Source: Valencia hispanica (Eukaryota > Chordata > Actinopteri > Cyprinodontiformes > Valenciidae). Taken from it: a DNA stretch of 64,000 nucleotides. The position numbers were made by a program, and so were the translations under genes. This document shows positions 12,136 through 23,929 of the stretch, one piece after another. Each line of letters begins with the position of its first letter. The stretch's first letter is position 1. The DNA lies in NCBI GenBank assembly GCA_963556495.2, contig OY747705.1, positions 34,772,298 through 34,836,297 on the forward strand. Direction: 5' to 3'. The notes under the pieces were generated by a model. It saw only the letters and a list, made by a program, of their open reading frames with translations. It had not been told where the DNA came from and searched no databases.

Positions 12136-13648
12136 CTGTTAGTTTGCATTTAAAACAGATTCAAGTTTGCAGATGTAAAATGATTAAATGAGAAATGTGT
12201 TTAGGCAAGTATTGGTATGACTGAATTCTGAGTGTTTTATCTTCTGAAGCAATAACAGTCTATTTTGAAAGATTTTTAATTATAAAGCCAATTATGTTTT
12301 AAAATGCCCTGGCTGCTTTGCATTGGCTCCAAAAAGTCTGTAGCCCTCCAAAGTAATAACAGTGTCATTACCTTGATTAGCTCCTTGTATTTAGTGCTAC
12401 TAGTGGTGGAAGCAATGAATCTGGTACCAAGAAACTTCTTTTGTTGAGTCCCAGGAGATGCTAACAGCACATCTGAGTAATTAACACTGAACACCACACA
12501 GAGGCAGCATTGCTTTTATACATCCTTCACTCGGAAAGGAACCTCAAAGAGGAAAAGCTAATTATTTTCTTTTTCTTTACTTATTTTCTTATGGAAGACA
12601 GATTAATTTGTAAGCATTAGTTTCATTATTTTTCATTTTCTATTTTAGCAAATATGTTGGCTGTTATAAAGAAGTTGATCTAAACTCATTAATTTTTTCC
12701 CTTTCATATCAATTATTTGTCTTATTTTTGCCTCTCTCTGTGTACAATAAAGCCCATGTAGGTTTTCTGACATCAGAGTCATTGGGAAACAATCGCTAAG
12801 TAGAATGATTTTATTGCAAAGCTACACACATTAACGGAACCAAACCTCACTAGAGGTCCTACAATAAATCTGCAGGGCGTATAGGACAGCTCCCCCTTTT
12901 CAAAGCACCTCCCCCCACACTTGCGTTGCTGTGGTGGATTAAATCAAGTGCACCCAACAAATGAAGGCATTAGTGAGAGAAATAGATGCACCCTGAAGGG
13001 GTCTACGTGTCTTCCTTCTTTATTGCAGAAAGACACATTATTTCTGGGCAGCCACCCAAATTACTTAGAGAGATTTAAACTCGGAACATCATGTTAATGT
13101 TCCCCAATATGTCAATGACTTTTTCCATTGACAGCAGCATTGCTAATGGAGCAAAATACTAAGATACTTGATTGCCTGAATTTAATTCTAACAGCAGTAT
13201 TAAATTTGTTGCAGACATGTGTGTAGCACATGCGTACAAGGAAGAATTAATTGACTTCAAATAGAGTTGTACCCAGAGACAATATAATCAATTCAATCCG
13301 GGTATGTATTTTAGGCTCTTATATATATAAAAAAAATCTCACTATGCAAATAGCAAATTCCTTACAAAGCTATAAAATTTCGAAATATTTAATCTGAACT
13401 GTAGGCTAAGTAAAACACACTTCACAAGTTATATTAAATGTAAATGGTATTTGCTTTTTAAGTTTATTTGCATATCAATGTATGACATGATTTACCCATA
13501 GAACCTTTTTCTTGAAATTTAAGATTCTTGATAAAAGGTCACAAACACTTTTCATATTTGAAGACGGGCTTCACTTTGTTTTTTGTTCGTCACCGCTCTG
13601 CAGCTCCTTCTAGTGGGGGAATATTTTAGAACACTACTGTAAACTAAC
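12136..13648. other. Intergenic stretch, no gene seen
   Basis: AT-rich sequence. The minus-strand frame 12276-12497 (73 codons) has no recognisable domain. A short TATATATA run lies at 13320. Nothing else was identified. Confidence 0.4.
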
Positions 13649-14774
13649 CTGTCACTTTATTAGGTACACATTGCAAGTGCAAGATAAGACCCTGTTTTGC
13701 CTTGATTGCCTTGATTCTTTTGAGAAATGAAAACTGAACAAGGTGTCGGGAAAATTCCTCAGAGATTTTGGTCCATGTTGACATGACAGCATCATGCAGT
13801 TACTGCAGATCTGACGCCTAAACATTCATGATGAGAATCTCCTGTTCCATTGGAATACAGTGAACTCACCCTGTTCATGTTATTTGAGCTTTGTGACATG
13901 GTGCACTATCCTCCTGGAAGTAGCCAACAGAAGATGGTTGGACTGAATGTATACAGTTTTTTAGAGTCATACTGACCACTCAAAGTGATAGTCGCCTTAG
14001 AAAGCACGCACACATTCAGACTCAGTACGGAATTAAGGGCCTTGTCCAGGAGCACATCGACATGTCACAGGGGAGGAATCTGGAATCAAACCTTTAGGGT
14101 TTCCAATTTCAAAATGGATACCTTTCCCATTGAACCGCGGTCGATGGCTATGTTGTGGCCAAGAAGGGATGGATATGATCAGCAACAATCCTCAAATATG
14201 GTGTGGTGTTAAGTCAGTGCTCAGTTGGCACTAAGCAGCTCAAAATTTGCCAAGAAACATCCCTGATACAATTATTTCACCACCACCAGTCTGAACCACT
14301 GATACAACATAGGATGGATCCTCAAGTTTACACTACAGTTTGACCATACTATTTGACTACTGCAACATAATTCAAAACTCAGTAGACCAGGCAACATTTT
14401 TCCAATCTGTTGTGTCCAATTTTGGTTAAGCTGTGCAAACTGTTTGGTGTTTCCTGTTCTAAGCAGACAGGAGCAGCACCTATTATGGTTTGTACCCTAT
14501 CTACTTCAAGGTTCAACATGTTGTGCAGTCAGAGTCAGTATTCGGAATATCCTGGTTTTCATGCGTGTGTGTTTGTCTAAGCCATACGGTTGCCTCTTTT
14601 CATCTCAAACCAGTCTGCTAATTCTCCTTTAACCTCTGATATCCACCAACACGAGTGCTACTCATCGTCCTTTGTAAACCTGAGATGTGCTTCTGCGTGA
14701 AAATCCCAGTAGACCACCAGTCTCTCAAATTCTCAGCCCAAGCATGTCTGGCTGGCTCAAATAATCCCGTCATA

Positions 14775-15163
14775 CAGTAATGGGAATTTTGGCTCTTTTA
14801 GGAGAGCCGGATCTTACGGTTCGGCTGACTAAAAAGAACAAGCTCTTTTGGCTTCTCACATGTTGAATGTAAAATTTTGTGTAAAATGAATAAATAATCT
14901 ACAAATACAACTATATTAAATGTTAATTATTTATACAACCTATCATATTCACCATGGAACAGTGTTACAAAATAAATAAATGTTTAAGTACAAAAACCAA
15001 CTCTGATTATAGGTTATATGTAAAATATTCATAAACTTTAAACTATTTACAGTAAACAACATAGAAAAGCTAAGATAATGTAGATAACTGCAGAGTCTGC
15101 TCGATATATTTTACCTCTGCATATTCTACACTCTCCTCCCGTTTCTCTGTGTTTGTGGCGCTA

Positions 15164-15196
<33 letters not shown>

Positions 15197-15404
15197 ATGT
15201 GTGTGTGTGTGTGAAACCCTCTTCCCCTCCCCTCCCCTCCCTCCCACTCCCGCTCAAGATGTGCAGCTTGAACAGAAGAAAAAAAACAAAACAAAACAAA
15301 CAGCTCCAGTCCGGCTGTTTGTTTTGAAAGGAGCCGACTCTGATTGGTCACTTCAAAGAGCCTAAGCCCTAAGAGCCGTTTCGTTCGCGACCGACACATC
15401 ACTA
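14775..15404. mobile_element. hAT-type non-autonomous element nested in Tc1
   Basis: The 630-bp insertion is flanked by near-perfect 8-bp target duplications (CCGTCATA at 14767-14774, CTGTCATA at 15405-15412; 7 of 8 match). Its ends are related: CAGTAATGGG on the left, and TAGTGATGTG read inward from the right, followed by TCGGTCGCGAACGAAA. An 8-bp duplication with TAGTGATG-type ends is diagnostic of hAT. It encodes no transposase. Confidence 0.75.
15161..15214. repeat. (TG)n microsatellite
   Basis: An interrupted dinucleotide GT/TG run, followed by CT/CCCTCC-rich sequence to about 15250. It lies inside the nested hAT element. Confidence 0.9.
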
Positions 15405-15590
15405 CTGTCATATTTAAAGTTGATTTAATCCTCTTTCTTTTCCATTCTGATGCTTGGTCTGGACTTCAACAATTCGTTTTCGTAACATCTAGTTGCTTAA
15501 AGACATTGAGTTGCTGCCAAGTGATAGTCTTATTTATTTTATGCGTTAACAAACAATTGAACAGGTAGGCTTATATCTAATAACGTGTTG

Positions 15591-16712
15591 AGTGAATGCA
15601 AATATCGTTTTTAGGTATGATGAAAAGGATTTTCTAAATAAAAAAATAAGAATCAAATTTGCCTCAACTCATAATACCTAATACATTTATAATGCATTCA
15701 TAATGCAATTTAAACGCTTTTATCATGTGTGTTATAATCCATGTTATAATTTTTTGAGGCAAAATTGACCTTGTTGGTCATGATAGTGTTCAGGTTAGAT
15801 CTATTTGGAAAGAGTTTCCAAAAAGGTCAAAAATACTCTCCAATAGCTTCTCAATCTGATTATCCCTCATGACTGGATCAACATTTCTCAAAAAGGGGTA
15901 CTGCAACTAATTCATTATCACATTTTCCCAAATAAATACTTTTATAGACTTGGTTTTATATGGTTAGATCTTATTTCCTTGCTCTGATTGTTTGCTTTTT
16001 TGAACCTTGCACATATTTGGCATGTTTTGGATACTTTATGGAAATGTTTTTTGCCCCTCCTCCACCTTGGAAAACTTTGCTTTGGGATTAGTGGCACTTA
16101 AACAGAGACATTAATTATTATTACCACCATCATATAACTTGACATTGCAGCCATAAAACCTAGAAACTTAGTGCTTCATCTTTTCTACCCAATAAAACTA
16201 TCAGCACCCTATTTATTCCTCTAAATGTCCCTGAATGTTATTGATTAGTTGAGCTAAAAGACAGGGTGGAACATTCTATGGAAAGCAAAATGATTCAGGA
16301 CTTCACTAGTTGGCTTTTTCTTTATGTTCCTAATGTTTACAGTCTATTTTACAAAAAGCTTCAAATTATAACAGTCAGCGTGTATAGTTAACTTTTTTCA
16401 TCTTGTGATGGGCCATATTTGCAGTATGGATAATAAAAGTGTGCTTTTTTGGAGGGTTCAGGTGAATTCCTTTTTTTACAAAGTGTATGGCAAATACAAA
16501 GAGACATCCAATAGTCAAGACCTGTTGATCCAGATATTTGCCGCTAAAAATTATAAGTTGAGACATGAAATGTTAATTAAAGACTGTGATGTTATGTTCA
16601 ATTCCCATCAACTGAATGCAGGAATGGATGAACCAAAAACAAGAAAAAGAAAAAAAACTGTTTCAGTGAAGGATGCATTATACCAAGGTTCTAAGTCTGG
16701 AATAGTATGAAT
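15591..16712. other. Intergenic stretch downstream of nppc
   Basis: AT-rich sequence. The plus-strand open frame at 16405-16710 (101 codons) lacks domain similarity and overlaps the possible nppc transcript end, so it is not called as a gene. Confidence 0.4.
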
Positions 16713-17735
16713 TTTATTGTTATCATTTTCCAAGTTTGGAAAAGATAAAAGTGAGCATGGAAAAAATGGACTTCCAGGTCCTTATTCCAATAGCTAAAAA
16801 AACAAAACAATGGACTGGACAAAAACTGACAAGCCTGAGTCTTATAAAGTGTGAGTTAAAGCTAAATTAAATACCAAGAAATAACAGAGACAGCCATTAA
16901 ATACACTGCTGAATTAGAAATCGACTTCAGAAATGTCTTGCTTAACGATAAACTAAACATAGATAGCAAAATCAAACTAGTCAAATGTTTTCAACTTAAG
17001 TTTGTTGTGTTGAAAAGTTGGAAAATATAGACATCAGAGTAAAAAATGGAACGAATTTTTAAAATTGAAGTCTTAAAGGAACCATGTGTTACATGTTTGC
17101 ATGCATCCCACCTGTTGCAAAGGTTAATGGTGTTCTTTACTAAATGTTCTTTCACTACATCAGTGAGACACAAGACGCTCAGAAAGGATGGCATGTGCAC
17201 ATGGAAGTTCGTTTTTATCATATTTTTCCTTAAAACATTCACAACTATATAAGACAAAAGTAAAAGGAAACAAAACACAATCAATCGGCAGTTTGCATCC
17301 ATTTTCAAATTGTTACATAAATAACACTCAGATTTATAAATATCTCTTTTATAAACATATAAATATTTTAAACATAAATACATTTACGCAGGAGTGAATG
17401 AAGTACTTGAATGTACAGCAGCAGCAGCAGCAACAATGTACAGCTTTTGCGGTTTTTAGTTTTTACACCATTGTCCACAACGTCATAATATGCATCTCTG
17501 TTTGTATTTGTAGACCATTTTGTATGGCATACATTAATGAATATGTACCTGCATATTTACTATTTATATATTCATATTTTATATATAAAGTGATGAGGCT
17601 TCTGCAGCATTGTCTTCTCAGTCTTTGCCCACGGCTGGCTGGGGCACTTTCGTACCAAAAATCGTATCAGTTGATAATTTTTCCTCAGGTGGCAACACAA
17701 TCAGCCTATGTTGTCAAAACCCATCGTCCAAAGAC
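16713..17735 (-). other. nppc: Probable non-coding third exon (3' UTR) of nppc
   Basis: A pyrimidine-rich acceptor (TTCTTTTTCTAG, ending at 17736) on the minus strand can pair with the donor GTGAGT at 19297, 22 bases after the nppc stop. Mammalian NPPC also has a non-coding third exon. The exon would run through AT-rich sequence with two UGUACAUU Pumilio-like sites (17442-17435 and 17417-17410) around a CTG repeat. The first AATAAA on the minus strand is at 16718-16713, which sets the proposed end. Confidence 0.45.
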
Positions 17736-18665
17736 CTAGAAAAAGAAGAGATACAGGAGATAAAATATTAGAAGGACTGTCAGAGACTGGTTCGTGAACA
17801 CATTATCATTCATTCTGTAATTTCAAGTGGCTATTCATCAGCTGTTCATCATCCTGGGGATTTCCAAACATGCTTGTTGGTTTTAAACTCCATAAAAAAT
17901 CGTACTCTGGTCTCTTGAACTGGGAATACATTACGTTAACCAGTGACCAACTCTTCCACGTTAGTCACAAACTCTCATGTCCCCATGCTGGATCTCACTG
18001 TTTCACCACAACCACAAAAAGGCCTCAGCCCTCAGGACTAATTGTGTGTCACCTTAGCTTCCACATTACTTCATTCACAAACACAGCCCCTTCCTTGTTT
18101 TTGGTTAAAATACTTGGGTTTGGAGAAAATGGCTTTCCCAGAAAGATCCAGACCACCGCAGGATGCTTCGTTTTCAAGACAGCACTTAAATGTGTATGGC
18201 TTGTCCACATCCCTACTTCCTTCCTTTATCCCTCCTTGTCCTCTCCGCTTCCTAAACATGATGTATGCCACTGTTTTTTTCCAATGAGGCAGATGGGATC
18301 GTTCATGATTATGAGCAGAAACATGAGACCGGACTTCATAAACACCCACAGGATTGCTCTCCATACATAACTCTACTTTAATTTAAGTGGGATTTTCTAC
18401 AACCAATCTGGATCCGTCCAGCAAGTATTAGAGCATCAGTTGAGATTTTATCATTTTAGTAATTTGACAGATGATCGTTTTGGATTGTTTGCATCTTAAC
18501 GTCGTCCTATATATCAAGCTGTTTGATAAGGATTCAAGCACTCAGTTATGACACACTTGAGAGTGACTTCTGATACATAACTAATCTGATATAAACTGGT
18601 ATTCATTGCACAATGCAAGTATTGTCCTGCTTATTGCTTCTTTAGATGTCTACACTCTTTACCGT

Positions 18666-18762
18666 TAGCCTGGCTTTTGCCAGACTGAGTTCAAGATTGA
18701 ACTTATTGAACTGCAGGGGAGAATCAAACTGCAGTCAGATAAGGCTGGCGAAAGCCAGGGTA
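18666..18762. mobile_element. 97-bp palindromic MITE with target-site duplication
   Basis: Terminal inverted repeats TAGCCTGGCTTTTGCCAG and (reverse complement) TACCCTGGCTTTCGCCAG differ at two positions. CTTTACCGT flanks both sides (18657-18665 and 18763-18771), giving a perfect 8-9-bp duplication and suggesting a hAT-like non-autonomous element. It sits in nppc intron 2. Confidence 0.75.
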
Positions 18763-19083
18763 CTTTACCGTTACCTCAGATCAGAAAATACTGTTTTATT
18801 CTGACTTAACTATGAATGCAAAGACATTTCGAGCAGAAATTAGATGGAAATTAAAAATATATTTATATGTTATATGTATATTTTTGTCTGTGTACCCATC
18901 CTACAGTCTCACCTTGTAGACCATCTTCACTTTTTCACAGCTATGAAGACCTTTAAAACAGTTTACAGCTTCATATGTTCTTATTTTTTCCCTCAGTGTT
19001 CTTTCTGTCTGCAAGTGTCCTAAAACCACTGCTCAATAATAAAAATGCAATTGTTTTTTGTCTTTTAGACATCGTTTCTTGCA

Positions 19084-19084
<1 letters not shown>

Positions 19085-19180
<96 letters not shown>
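19085..19180. repeat. (ATT)n microsatellite
   Basis: About 32 uninterrupted ATT units in nppc intron 2. They generate artefactual poly-Leu and poly-Asn open frames on the two strands. Confidence 0.98.
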
Positions 19181-19182
<2 letters not shown>

Positions 19183-19319
19183 AAACCATTCCCTTTTTGT
19201 CTAGTTTTTCCATCAGCACCGTTTTTCCTCATTGTTTGTATCTGGGAAGTTACTCTGGCTCCATCTAAGTGTGAAGCAGAGGATGCCACAAACTCACCGT
19301 GTCTGCGCTGCTCCAAGCC

Positions 19320-20604
19320 CTAGCAGCCCATCCCACTGATGGTCCCTATCCTGTCCATCTTGTGTCCAAAGCAGCCACTCCGTGACGTGGAGCCCGCCTT
19401 CTTGTTTCCCGACTTGTGCCTCCTCGCTGCAGGCTGGTCGTTGAGGAGACGTGCCCACATCCCCCTGGCCCGGGTGTCCATGCGTAAATCTCGCAGTAAC
19501 CTCATCCGAGAGCGCACGGCATCTATCCTTCGCTCTCTTTCATCCGACTCCAGGATCTCCGCCAGGTCCTCACCCAGCAAACTTCGGAGGGACTGTGAGA
19601 TGAAAAAAAAAAAAAAAAAAAAGATAAACAGTGCATCCCTCGGGCAACTACGGTTGAACAAAGTTTTGATAACTCAAACAGTAAGACGACATATTTACAC
19701 TGCTTGTTCGGGCAGAGAAGCTTACATATTTTTACACTATTTGAGGTAAGCCTCAACTCTCAGTATATTCACAAAAGCGGTGAGCCTTAGATGAAACATT
19801 TAAACGTTTATTACCCCTCGGGGATAACAGCTTCAAACAAAAATAGCACCCCAAAAGATTTTGAAAATATGGCAGTTATTGGATTAGAGGTTAATTGAAA
19901 TCACCGGTGTTGTTTTTAAATCCCCCCTGTCGCACCTAAGTGCTACTTTATTTTTTATTAAGTGACACTACGCTCTGACAAGATTCCCAGACTGGGGAAC
20001 AGGTGCATGTGCAAGTCTGGACTTTGGTATTAACTTAATCTTGCCTAAACTTGTTTTATAAATCTAGAACTGCATAATTTATTGTAAATAATAAGGACAT
20101 TCATTTGGCACAATTATAATTTGATTCAACTAACACAACAGATTCCTTTGATTCAGTTTCAAGTCGGGAATAAATCTAAAAAGAACCTTTGGCATCGGCT
20201 GGTGGCTAAATTGGGAAGTTGAATTCAACACCTCTGACGCTCTTATAAATCCTTTGGTAACAAATGATGTTGGAGAATAAAATGGGATTTTAGAAGTGAC
20301 AACGAAAAGAAACAGCTTGAACGCAAAAAAAAAAAAAAAAAAAAAAAAACGTTATGGGAAGTTTTTACATGTTAACAAAGTGAAAAAGGCTCTCCAGACT
20401 GGCAAACATGAACTACAATAATACCCGACGCGTCTTTTGCGCTCTGATTAAAAAAGTAACTGTTCATGCGTGAAGCAACACTAATCATAATTTATGATAT
20501 AAGCGACTCACCTTTTGTTGCGCTTGAGTTAAAGGTTTTGCTCCCATCTTTTCTGAAAGCAGGCTGACCAAAAGTCCACACGCAACCAAGTAGGACAAGT
20601 TCAT
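19320..20604 (-). CDS. nppc: C-type natriuretic peptide precursor (CNP-4-like), 121 aa
   Basis: Secreted hormone precursor; CNP signals through the guanylyl-cyclase receptor NPR-B. Exon 1 (20604-20512) encodes 31 residues: a hydrophobic signal peptide ([14 protein letters not shown]) and the start of the propeptide. Exon 2 (19592-19320) encodes 90 residues and a TAG stop. The mature hormone is at the extreme C-terminus: [18 protein letters not shown], a 17-residue ring closed by Cys105 and Cys121. The chain stops at the last Cys, which separates CNP from ANP/BNP/VNP. Upstream RRHKSGNKK resembles the mammalian processing region. [12 protein letters not shown] resembles fish CNP-4, the proposed ortholog of mammalian NPPC, and linkage to ncl agrees. 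The intron follows a GTGAGT donor. Confidence 0.95.
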
Positions 20605-20751
20605 TCTGTCAAGTCTCTCAAGGATTCCTCTCCTCTTCTTCTTTAGAGAGATGGATGGTCGTTTCAGTCAGTCAGCCACTGAACAGGATTGAGTGCGTCC
20701 TTTACCCCAAAGCTCCTGAACTGCTGTTCTAACTCTGCGCATCAGTCCTCG

Positions 20752-20782
20752 GCTCTTTATAGCCAGCCCTCAATGATGTCAC
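20752..20782 (-). promoter_or_regulatory. nppc: nppc core promoter: TATA box and CRE-like site
   Basis: On the minus strand TATAAA is at 20761-20756 and a CRE-like TGACATCA at 20781-20774, about 150 bases upstream of the ATG. A start near 20725-20730 would give a 5' UTR of about 120 bases. The CRE-like site suggests cAMP/CREB control, but this is inference from the motif. Confidence 0.6.
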
Positions 20783-23220
20783 GACAACCTGCGTAATGGT
20801 CCTCTTTCAAGCCAATTCTTTGTTTTCGCTACCTGCCTCCGAACACGTCATGTCAGGGTTTAATTAAATGATACAATGCTCTGGTCATCGAGGCTTTACG
20901 GGAAATGATGTATCGTCTATTCCCTATCAAAATTCCAGACTTCTAACTTTCAAACCTCTAGACGAATTGATGCCAAATAAGATTACACGGACTGCGCCTA
21001 AATAGCGACTTCAGCGTGCTGGTAAAGGACCAATAAGAATGCAAAGATGATAAACGTTTTAGAGGGTAACATGCCACAAGAGTCAAGTCTTTTTTTAAAA
21101 GAAACTTTACGTAATACATTTGAATATTTGTGCACTACAAGCAAATCACCTGAGCAAATGTAACCTTCTTGGATAGAAAAACATACATTTGTATACATTT
21201 CATAACAAAATGGACAAAAACCAAATAGAAAACAAACAGTCTGTGCATAAAGAACAGTGACATTACCAGTTTCCTGAGATATCTTTTTTCAATAAAATTA
21301 AGGGAGTGTTACAAAACAAGAAGTTTTAAAATAAACAACAGATAACCAGCCCAGATGTCATTTTCAGGTTTTCTTGCTCAGCAAGTCCTAGATATACTTT
21401 TATGTTTTAAACATATTTTATACTTATTTTTGTCACCTGTACTAGGATTCTTCATAAAGTAACTCAATGACACTCAAAATTAAACTTGTATAAGACTCAT
21501 TTAGTTTATGGCCCAACTGTATTAACTTACAGTGTGGCAGTGATGAAACATGAATAAAACTCTCCATATTAATGTCGTGATCATAGAGTTAGTAATATAT
21601 TTTTCTGTACCTTACAGACCCACAGATGGAAAGTTAAGGGTTTCATCATAAAACCATATGCTGCTATTAAGAAATTTACTTGAAAATATTTTTAATGCCA
21701 AGATAATGAAGACCACCATTACTTGACCTCACCATCTGCTTTAGCAGATCTCAATCACATTTTAATGGCAACATGAAGGGGGCTGAATGCATGTTATGCT
21801 GTTTGTCTGAAATATTATAGTGATTCTGAACAGAGTTTTAAAAACTCATAATAAACTTTCTAATAAATATTAGGCTTGTAAGTTTAGTTTTCCGATTAAT
21901 TCCACATGTTAGAGAAAATAATTGTACATTCAAAATGTACTTTTTTGATTTTAGGGTGGGAATATGGATTTAAAGTTAAAGGATGAAAGAAATCATCATT
22001 TAGCTTAAATATCTTTCATTGGGTTTTAACCAGACTGAATATAAAGAGGTTTTAATTTAGGAGCGATAGAAGTACCAAGTAACAAGAGGAGCAGAAGTGT
22101 CAGGCAGCAACTTGTTTGGAACACACAGTGGCAGCATTTGCTGTGCAGACAGAGGAAAGTTCTATGTAGTCAAAGTTTTGGTGGATCAGTATCACTGAAT
22201 AAAACCTGATAAATACCCAGCAGACCAAATGAAATCCAAGTAAAGCAAATACTTATGAGTAGGTGAATTTCTATGCATTCAAAATTATTCAAAGTATTTT
22301 AAGTGTGTTTATACAACTGTTAGGGCTAAATTAAAAGGTATACTTTGTTTGGGTTACCCTATAAAATATATTGTTCTCTGTTTAGTCTCTCTCAAAAATC
22401 TGTCACATGTATATAGCCTAAAATAAATAGCTATAATTGTTTTAAATTAATCTCAGTTATTTACAATGACACTCCAATGATTTTGTTGTGATTAGCTAAT
22501 GAACAAACCAGAACAGCTCTTAGCACTGATATCTTAATTACTATAATTGTATTCATCCAATGTTTACAACTGCTTTGTTTTGTTTAGGAACATGAGAGCC
22601 TGGGTACTATCCCTGACCATATAGTACAATAAGTAGTGGGCGTTGTCAGTCCATCACTAATAATAAATCCACAGAGACAAACAACTGCATGGTCAAATAA
22701 ATTCATTATAAAATACTGTCAAAAACAAATAAACATATAAACTCTACATCAAATGGTTGAAGACAAGATTTGAGTTAGATAGCTCACAAAAAATGTAAAT
22801 ACACAACAACAAAAAAAGGTTTACTGGTGGTTCTTGAGTTTTTATAAGTAGAATGGAAGGAAGATCTTTTAGTTATTGGGCTTCTCTCCTGGAAACAAGC
22901 TCCCAGTTTTATTCTGTGAAGCGGACACCCTTTCTTCTTTTAAGACTAGGCATTTCTTTCCATTTTGATGACATTCATTAGCCTTGGGGTATGTACTCGG
23001 AAATGGCCCGGCATGGTCGCTGGGTGGGAGTTGTGGTTAACTCATGCTGATTGGTTGTAACTCAGAGGGAAATGATATCAGCAGACTTCGCCAAACAACT
23101 GACTTTGTAGAATTGGAAGAGTTGCTGGCAAAGCTGTGTATAGCAACCAAAAACACGGCAACCATAACCTGTTGCTGTAGGGCGTCTTTTGAGACTGATA
23201 AGTGATGCTACTCACTGCCA
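20783..23220. other. Intergenic stretch upstream of nppc
   Basis: AT-rich and gene-free by eye. The frame 20998-21198 lacks any domain. Sequence near 22900-23210 (TCTTTTAAGACTAGGC and following) resembles the 3' UTR of the neighbouring LINE family and may be an older fragment. Confidence 0.4.
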
Positions 23221-23929
23221 AAATTCAATTCAATTCAATTCAGTTTATTTATATAGCCAATTCACAACAGATGTCATCTCAAGGCACTTAACAAGAAGTC
23301 ATTTCAATAAATTTATACAAACATTCTAATCAGTTAAAAAGTTTCCTATTTAAGGAATCCCAGCAGATTGCGTCAGTCATTGGCGTGAGGTTGGGCCCTG
23401 TTGATGCAGACTTTCCATCCACAGCAATCCTTCAGCAATCCCTCATACTGAGCAAGCATGTAGCGACGGTGGAGAGGAAAAACTCCCCTTTAACAGGAAG
23501 AAACCTCTAAAAGAACCAGGCTCAGTAGGAGCGGCCATCTGCCACGACCGTCTGGGTGTTTGAGAAGACAGAGCAGAAACACAGAATGAACAGAAGATCT
23601 GATATAAGAGAACTTTCTATGTTACAGAAAGTAAAAAGTTGATAACAGGACACAGTGGATGTTCAGTTACTGGGATGATCATCCCAGTCGATGCCCCCCG
23701 TCCAACAGGGCATTGCAGCCAAGCAGGATACCAGACCAGGTATATCTTCTATGGAGAGAAAAACACTGAGAGAAAACCAAGTTAACAGTCGAAATAACAG
23801 AATCAACTGTAATACAACTGGAGAGTTGTAGGAGAAAAGGAAGTAGCAGAGTGAAGAAAATTGGTAAGTCTGTCCTCCAGCAGTCTAAGCCTATAGCAGC
23901 ATAACTACAGAGATAGCTCAGGATGACCT

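Larger units (their letters stand above)
13649..15590 (-). mobile_element. Tc1-like transposon interrupted by a hAT insertion
   Basis: The left terminus is ACCTGTCACTTTATTAGGTACA (13649) and the right is a degraded complement near 15560-15590 (AACAGGTAGGCTTATATCTA). These are the ACCTGT...TTATTAGGTACA ends of a common vertebrate Tc1 family. Between them the minus strand follows the transposase gene (TTGGTCCATGTTGACATGA at 13770, GGAAGTAGCCAACAGAAGATG at 13917, CCAATTTTGGTTAAGCTGTG at 14415). Frames are destroyed. The element is split at 14775-15404 by another transposon. Confidence 0.7.

Noticed and set aside
15070..15411. Minus-strand frame with His/Thr repeats
   Set aside because: Reads through the TG microsatellite of the hAT insert.
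16405..16710. 101-codon plus-strand frame
   Set aside because: No domain or splice context, and antisense to the proposed nppc 3' exon.
17398..17739. 113-codon plus-strand frame with a Gln run
   Set aside because: Lies antisense in the proposed nppc 3' UTR; the Gln run is the CAG repeat.
17870..18370. 166-codon plus-strand frame
   Set aside because: Lies within nppc intron 2, with no domain and low coding character; the overlapping minus frame is equally long by chance.
18971..19268. Poly-Asn and poly-Leu open frames on both strands
   Set aside because: Produced by the ATT microsatellite in nppc intron 2.
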